A DNA stretch of 35,976 nucleotides from Gammaproteobacteria bacterium. Lineage in GTDB: Bacteria; Pseudomonadota; Gammaproteobacteria; Enterobacterales; GCA-2746155. Of the stretch, positions 33,430-35,976 are shown in pieces. The first letter of the stretch is position 1. Every line of letters begins with the position of its first letter. The translations under genes and the position numbers were made by a program. The stretch spans positions 1-35,976 of the forward strand of contig NVWF01000016.1 of NCBI GenBank assembly GCA_002746155.1, given 5' to 3'. The notes beneath the pieces were generated by a model. That model was not told the DNA's origin and did not search any database. It saw nothing but the letters and a program-made list of their open reading frames with translations.

Positions 33430-34278
33430 ATGACATCAACTAGCGGTGTTTTGTATGTTGTTGCAACACCAATTGGAAATCTTGGCGATATCACCGAGAG
33501 GGCAAAGCATATTCTTCAATCGGTTTCTCTGATAGCTGCCGAGGATACACGACATACTGGCAGACTATTACAGCATTTGGGTATCACTAATAAGCTGATT
33601 TCATTGCATGATCATAATGAGCGTCAAAAAGCCTCTTTCTTTGTTGAAAAATTATCAAAAGGTAATGATCTTGCTCTTGTATCCGATGCTGGTACACCGC
33701 TTATCAGTGACCCAGGTTACTTTTTAGTTAGAGAAGTGAGAGCTGCAGGCTTAAAAGTAGTCCCTATTCCCGGCGCCTGTGCCTTAATAAGTGCATTATC
33801 TGCCTCGGGGCTTGCAACGGATAGTTTTGTTTTCGAAGGATTCTTGGCGGCTAAAACCACCGCTAGACAAAAGCAGTTAGCCTTATTAAAAAATGAACCA
33901 AGAACCATGGTTTTTTATGAATCAACCCACCGAATCCTTGATTCATTAAATGATATGAGCAATGTATTAGGAGAAGATCGTTTAGCCACCGTTGCCCGAG
34001 AACTTACTAAAACATTTGAGACAATTAACACTGATAGCCTCAAAAACTTAATTCGTTGGATGGAAGAGGATAGTGATCAAAAGCGTGGAGAGTTTGTGGT
34101 TATTGTTTCTGGAAATCCCAATTCACTGACTAGTGAAGAGAGTGAAGCAGATCGCCTAGTCGATATTATATCAACTAAACTGCCACTTGCTCAAGCCACA
34201 TCACTCACAGCAGAAATAACAGGAGAGCGAAAAAAAACGCTATATCAAAGAGCTTTGCTCAGAAGGGATGAATCTTAA
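33430..34278 (+). CDS. rsmI: 16S rRNA C1402 2'-O-methyltransferase RsmI
   Basis: 282 residues from ATG 33430 (GGA ten bases upstream); an in-frame ATG at 33340 would overlap lpoA and add non-conserved residues. The tetrapyrrole-methylase fold signatures are all present: LYVVATPIGNLGDITERA, AAEDTRHTGRLLQHLGI, LVSDAGTPLISDPGYFLVRE, VVPIPGACALISALSASGLA and GEFVVIVSG. RsmI methylates the ribose of C1402 in the P-site of 16S rRNA using AdoMet. It is divergent from lpoA, as in E. coli, with the two promoters sharing about 76 bp. No rnpB or mraZ follows it here, unlike Pseudomonas. Confidence 0.96.
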   Translation: MTSTSGVLYVVATPIGNLGDITERAKHILQSVSLIAAEDTRHTGRLLQHLGITNKLISLHDHNERQKASFFVEKLSKGNDLALVSDAGTPLISDPGYFLVREVRAAGLKVVPIPGACALISALSASGLATDSFVFEGFLAAKTTARQKQLALLKNEPRTMVFYESTHRILDSLNDMSNVLGEDRLATVARELTKTFETINTDSLKNLIRWMEEDSDQKRGEFVVIVSGNPNSLTSEESEADRLVDIISTKLPLAQATSLTAEITGERKKTLYQRALLRRDES

Positions 34279-34397
34279 TGGCTTGTTTACCATGCCCACT
34301 TAAGCAAGATTTTGTGAACAGTTACCGGTTGCTAATTAGCTGATTACGCAGTACATTATGACTAATTGGATGATATTCAAACAATAAAAAGGATGTT

Positions 34398-35976
34398 ATG
34401 GAAACCTCTCTCTTTTCAGAACTAAAAAGAAGAAATGTATTTCGCGTTGCCGTTGCCTATGTGGTGATTAGCTGGTTGTTGATACAGGTTATTGGCTTGG
34501 CGGCGGATTCGTTTGAAGCGCCGATCTGGGTGATGAAAATGCTCATCGTGATACTTATTGTTGGATTTTTACCGTCGTTATTTTTCTCCTGGGCATTTGA
34601 ACTGACTCCAGAAGGACTCAAGAAAGAATCTGAAATTGTCGATGAACAATCCGGTTCCAGTTATACAGCTAAAAAGTTAGATGTGATAACCATGGTTGCT
34701 GTGATTCTGGTCGGTGGTATTATTGTTTATGATCGAGTTGTCCCTGAACGAAAGTCGCAATTAACCACAAGCCCAATTTTATCAGTACAAGACAAGGCGT
34801 TAGAAATTAAGCCTAATACAATCGCTGTGCTACCTTTTATCGATTTATCTCAAGCAGGTGATCAAGAATATTTTTCTGATGGCATGGCAGAGGAAATTCT
34901 TAATGTTTTAGTAGGTGTTAATGCCTTGGAAGTGGCTTCACGAACTTCAGCCTTTCAGTTTAAAGGGCAGGAAATTGGAATACCAGAAATCGCTAAAAAA
35001 CTAAAAGTACGCCATATTCTGGAAGGCTCGGTACGGAAGTCTGGAACAACTATCCGTATAACAGCCCAGTTAATTGACGCTAAAAGTGATAAACACCTCT
35101 GGTCGAATACTTATGACCGACCTTTATCCGCCGATAATCTTTTTGCCATTCAAGACGAAATTTCCAATGCTATAGTTAAGGCGCTAAGTTCAACTTTGAA
35201 TATCAAAAACCTAAGCTCTATCGATGTCATTCCTGTGACGAATAATCTTTCGGCCTATGATCTTTACTTAGAGGCACGTCCACTTTACCGGGCTAGGTCA
35301 CAGCTTAATAAGGCCGATGAGTTATTAGGGAAGGCCATCGAGCTTGATACAAACTTTGCAAAGGCTTGGGAAATGAGAGCGGCACTGCAAACATTGAAAG
35401 TTATATACAACTTCTCAGATACCCCGTTTGCTGAAGCTGTATCCCTTGGAAATGAATTTGCAACCCATGCGATTTCAATTCAACCAGCTAGCGCTTTAGC
35501 GATCGCGGTCTTGGCATACAATAAACTGGAAGCAATGATACATAGTAGAGGATCTTTAAAGTTAGCAAGCATTATCGATGAGTTTAACAAGGCCTTGGCG
35601 ATAGAGCCTAGAAATGCGTCGGCTCTAAATTGGCGAGGGCTTACATTTATTCGTACTGGGCAGCTTACTTTAGCAATGGATGATTTTAGTAAGTGTCTGC
35701 AATATGAACCTTTTTATGAGCCTTGTCTTGAAAACCAATTTTTCTTTTTAGCGACCACGTCTAATGATAAAGCAGGGCTAATTGCTTATGAAAAGGCACT
35801 GGAGTTAGGAATCGCCAAGATTGAGTATGCAGATCTACTACTACTTGTAAGAGAGGAGAAGCGATTAGCCTTTTTATCATCAACCAATCATCCAAAAATG
35901 TTGCGTGGGTGGCATCGCCATGATGAGTTATACGAGGCATTGAAGCATCCTGAAATGCACCACGGAGAATTATTAA
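34398..35976 (+). CDS. TolB-like/TPR membrane protein (3' end outside window)
   Basis: The frame is open from ATG 34398 (AAAGGATG ribosome site) to the window edge, at least 526 residues. The N-terminus FSELKRRNVFRVAVAYVVIS is the hallmark of a large family often annotated as adenylate cyclase-like or TolB-like TPR proteins. Three transmembrane helices lie at about 16-36, 45-65 and 96-113. The periplasmic part starts IAVLPFIDLSQAGDQEYFSD then GMAEEILNVL (TolB N-terminal-like domain, about 145-270). TPRs follow (KADELLGKAIELDTNFAKAW, EFNKALAIEPRNASALNWRG). There is no cyclase domain in the part visible. It lies 119 bp after rsmI, where Pseudomonas-like genomes usually have rnpB and mraZ. Confidence 0.8.
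   Translation, partial: METSLFSELKRRNVFRVAVAYVVISWLLIQVIGLAADSFEAPIWVMKMLIVILIVGFLPSLFFSWAFELTPEGLKKESEIVDEQSGSSYTAKKLDVITMVAVILVGGIIVYDRVVPERKSQLTTSPILSVQDKALEIKPNTIAVLPFIDLSQAGDQEYFSDGMAEEILNVLVGVNALEVASRTSAFQFKGQEIGIPEIAKKLKVRHILEGSVRKSGTTIRITAQLIDAKSDKHLWSNTYDRPLSADNLFAIQDEISNAIVKALSSTLNIKNLSSIDVIPVTNNLSAYDLYLEARPLYRARSQLNKADELLGKAIELDTNFAKAWEMRAALQTLKVIYNFSDTPFAEAVSLGNEFATHAISIQPASALAIAVLAYNKLEAMIHSRGSLKLASIIDEFNKALAIEPRNASALNWRGLTFIRTGQLTLAMDDFSKCLQYEPFYEPCLENQFFFLATTSNDKAGLIAYEKALELGIAKIEYADLLLLVREEKRLAFLSSTNHPKMLRGWHRHDELYEALKHPEMHHGELL

Noticed and set aside
33354-33494. 47-codon N-terminal extension of LpoA
   Set aside because: It would place the lipoprotein signal internally and overlap rsmI; the GTG at 33353 gives a proper lipobox position.
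34279-34397. RNase P RNA (rnpB) after rsmI, as in Pseudomonas
   Set aside because: The spacer is only 119 bp and lacks the rnpB conserved regions.

Overview
This window looks like a chromosomal segment of a moderately AT-rich, free-living (probably marine) gammaproteobacterium. The evidence is gene order. One block runs darP, tldD, yhdP, rng, mreD, mreC, mreB. Another runs zapG, def, hydrolase, zapE, rplM-rpsI, petABC, sspAB, dolP, diaA, yraN, lpoA, rsmI. Both are the layouts found in Pseudomonas-, Cellvibrio- and Enterobacteria-like genomes. The genus cannot be named from the sequence alone. I found no tRNA, rRNA or CRISPR array.

Region 1 (1-6250) is the disturbed part. The ancestral order was almost certainly mgtE(+) facing pmbA(-), then darP(+). 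It has been broken by IS91-like (rolling-circle) elements. Positions 1-99 carry an element end that cuts mgtE down to its last 40 codons. pmbA is split into two pieces by a 3975-bp insertion, and both pieces carry the same 414-bp internal segment (1016-1429 = 5405-5818). The insertion holds a 5'-truncated IS91-like transposase with its downstream end (a second copy of the 99-bp sequence), a truncated ytoQ, a lysine-rich exported miniprotein, an exported TPR protein and a truncated exported discoidin-like gene. Recombination between the 414-bp repeats would restore a 451-codon pmbA, so the lesion is formally reversible. As written, TldD has lost its intact partner TldE/PmbA.

Region 2 (6260-18771) holds housekeeping envelope genes. 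These are ribosome-assembly factor DarP, TldD, the AsmA-like phospholipid-transport candidate YhdP, RNase G and the rod-shape genes mreBCD, all but darP on the minus strand. The mreC reading frame appears to start at a rare AUU codon behind a strong Shine-Dalgarno. Upstream of mreB lies a TIGR03545/TIGR03546 membrane-protein pair.

Region 3 (18.8-21.2 kb) is a small accessory stretch: a SpoIIAA/STAS-like protein, a VC0807-type membrane protein, an exported orphan, a DUF885 fragment, a half copy of a repeat also seen beside pmbA, and a terminator.

Region 4 (21.2-34.3 kb) is the conserved division, translation and respiration block ending at the divergent lpoA/rsmI pair. It contains a perfect 30-bp-arm palindrome at 22512-22625. 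The window ends inside a TolB-like/TPR membrane protein (34398 onward).
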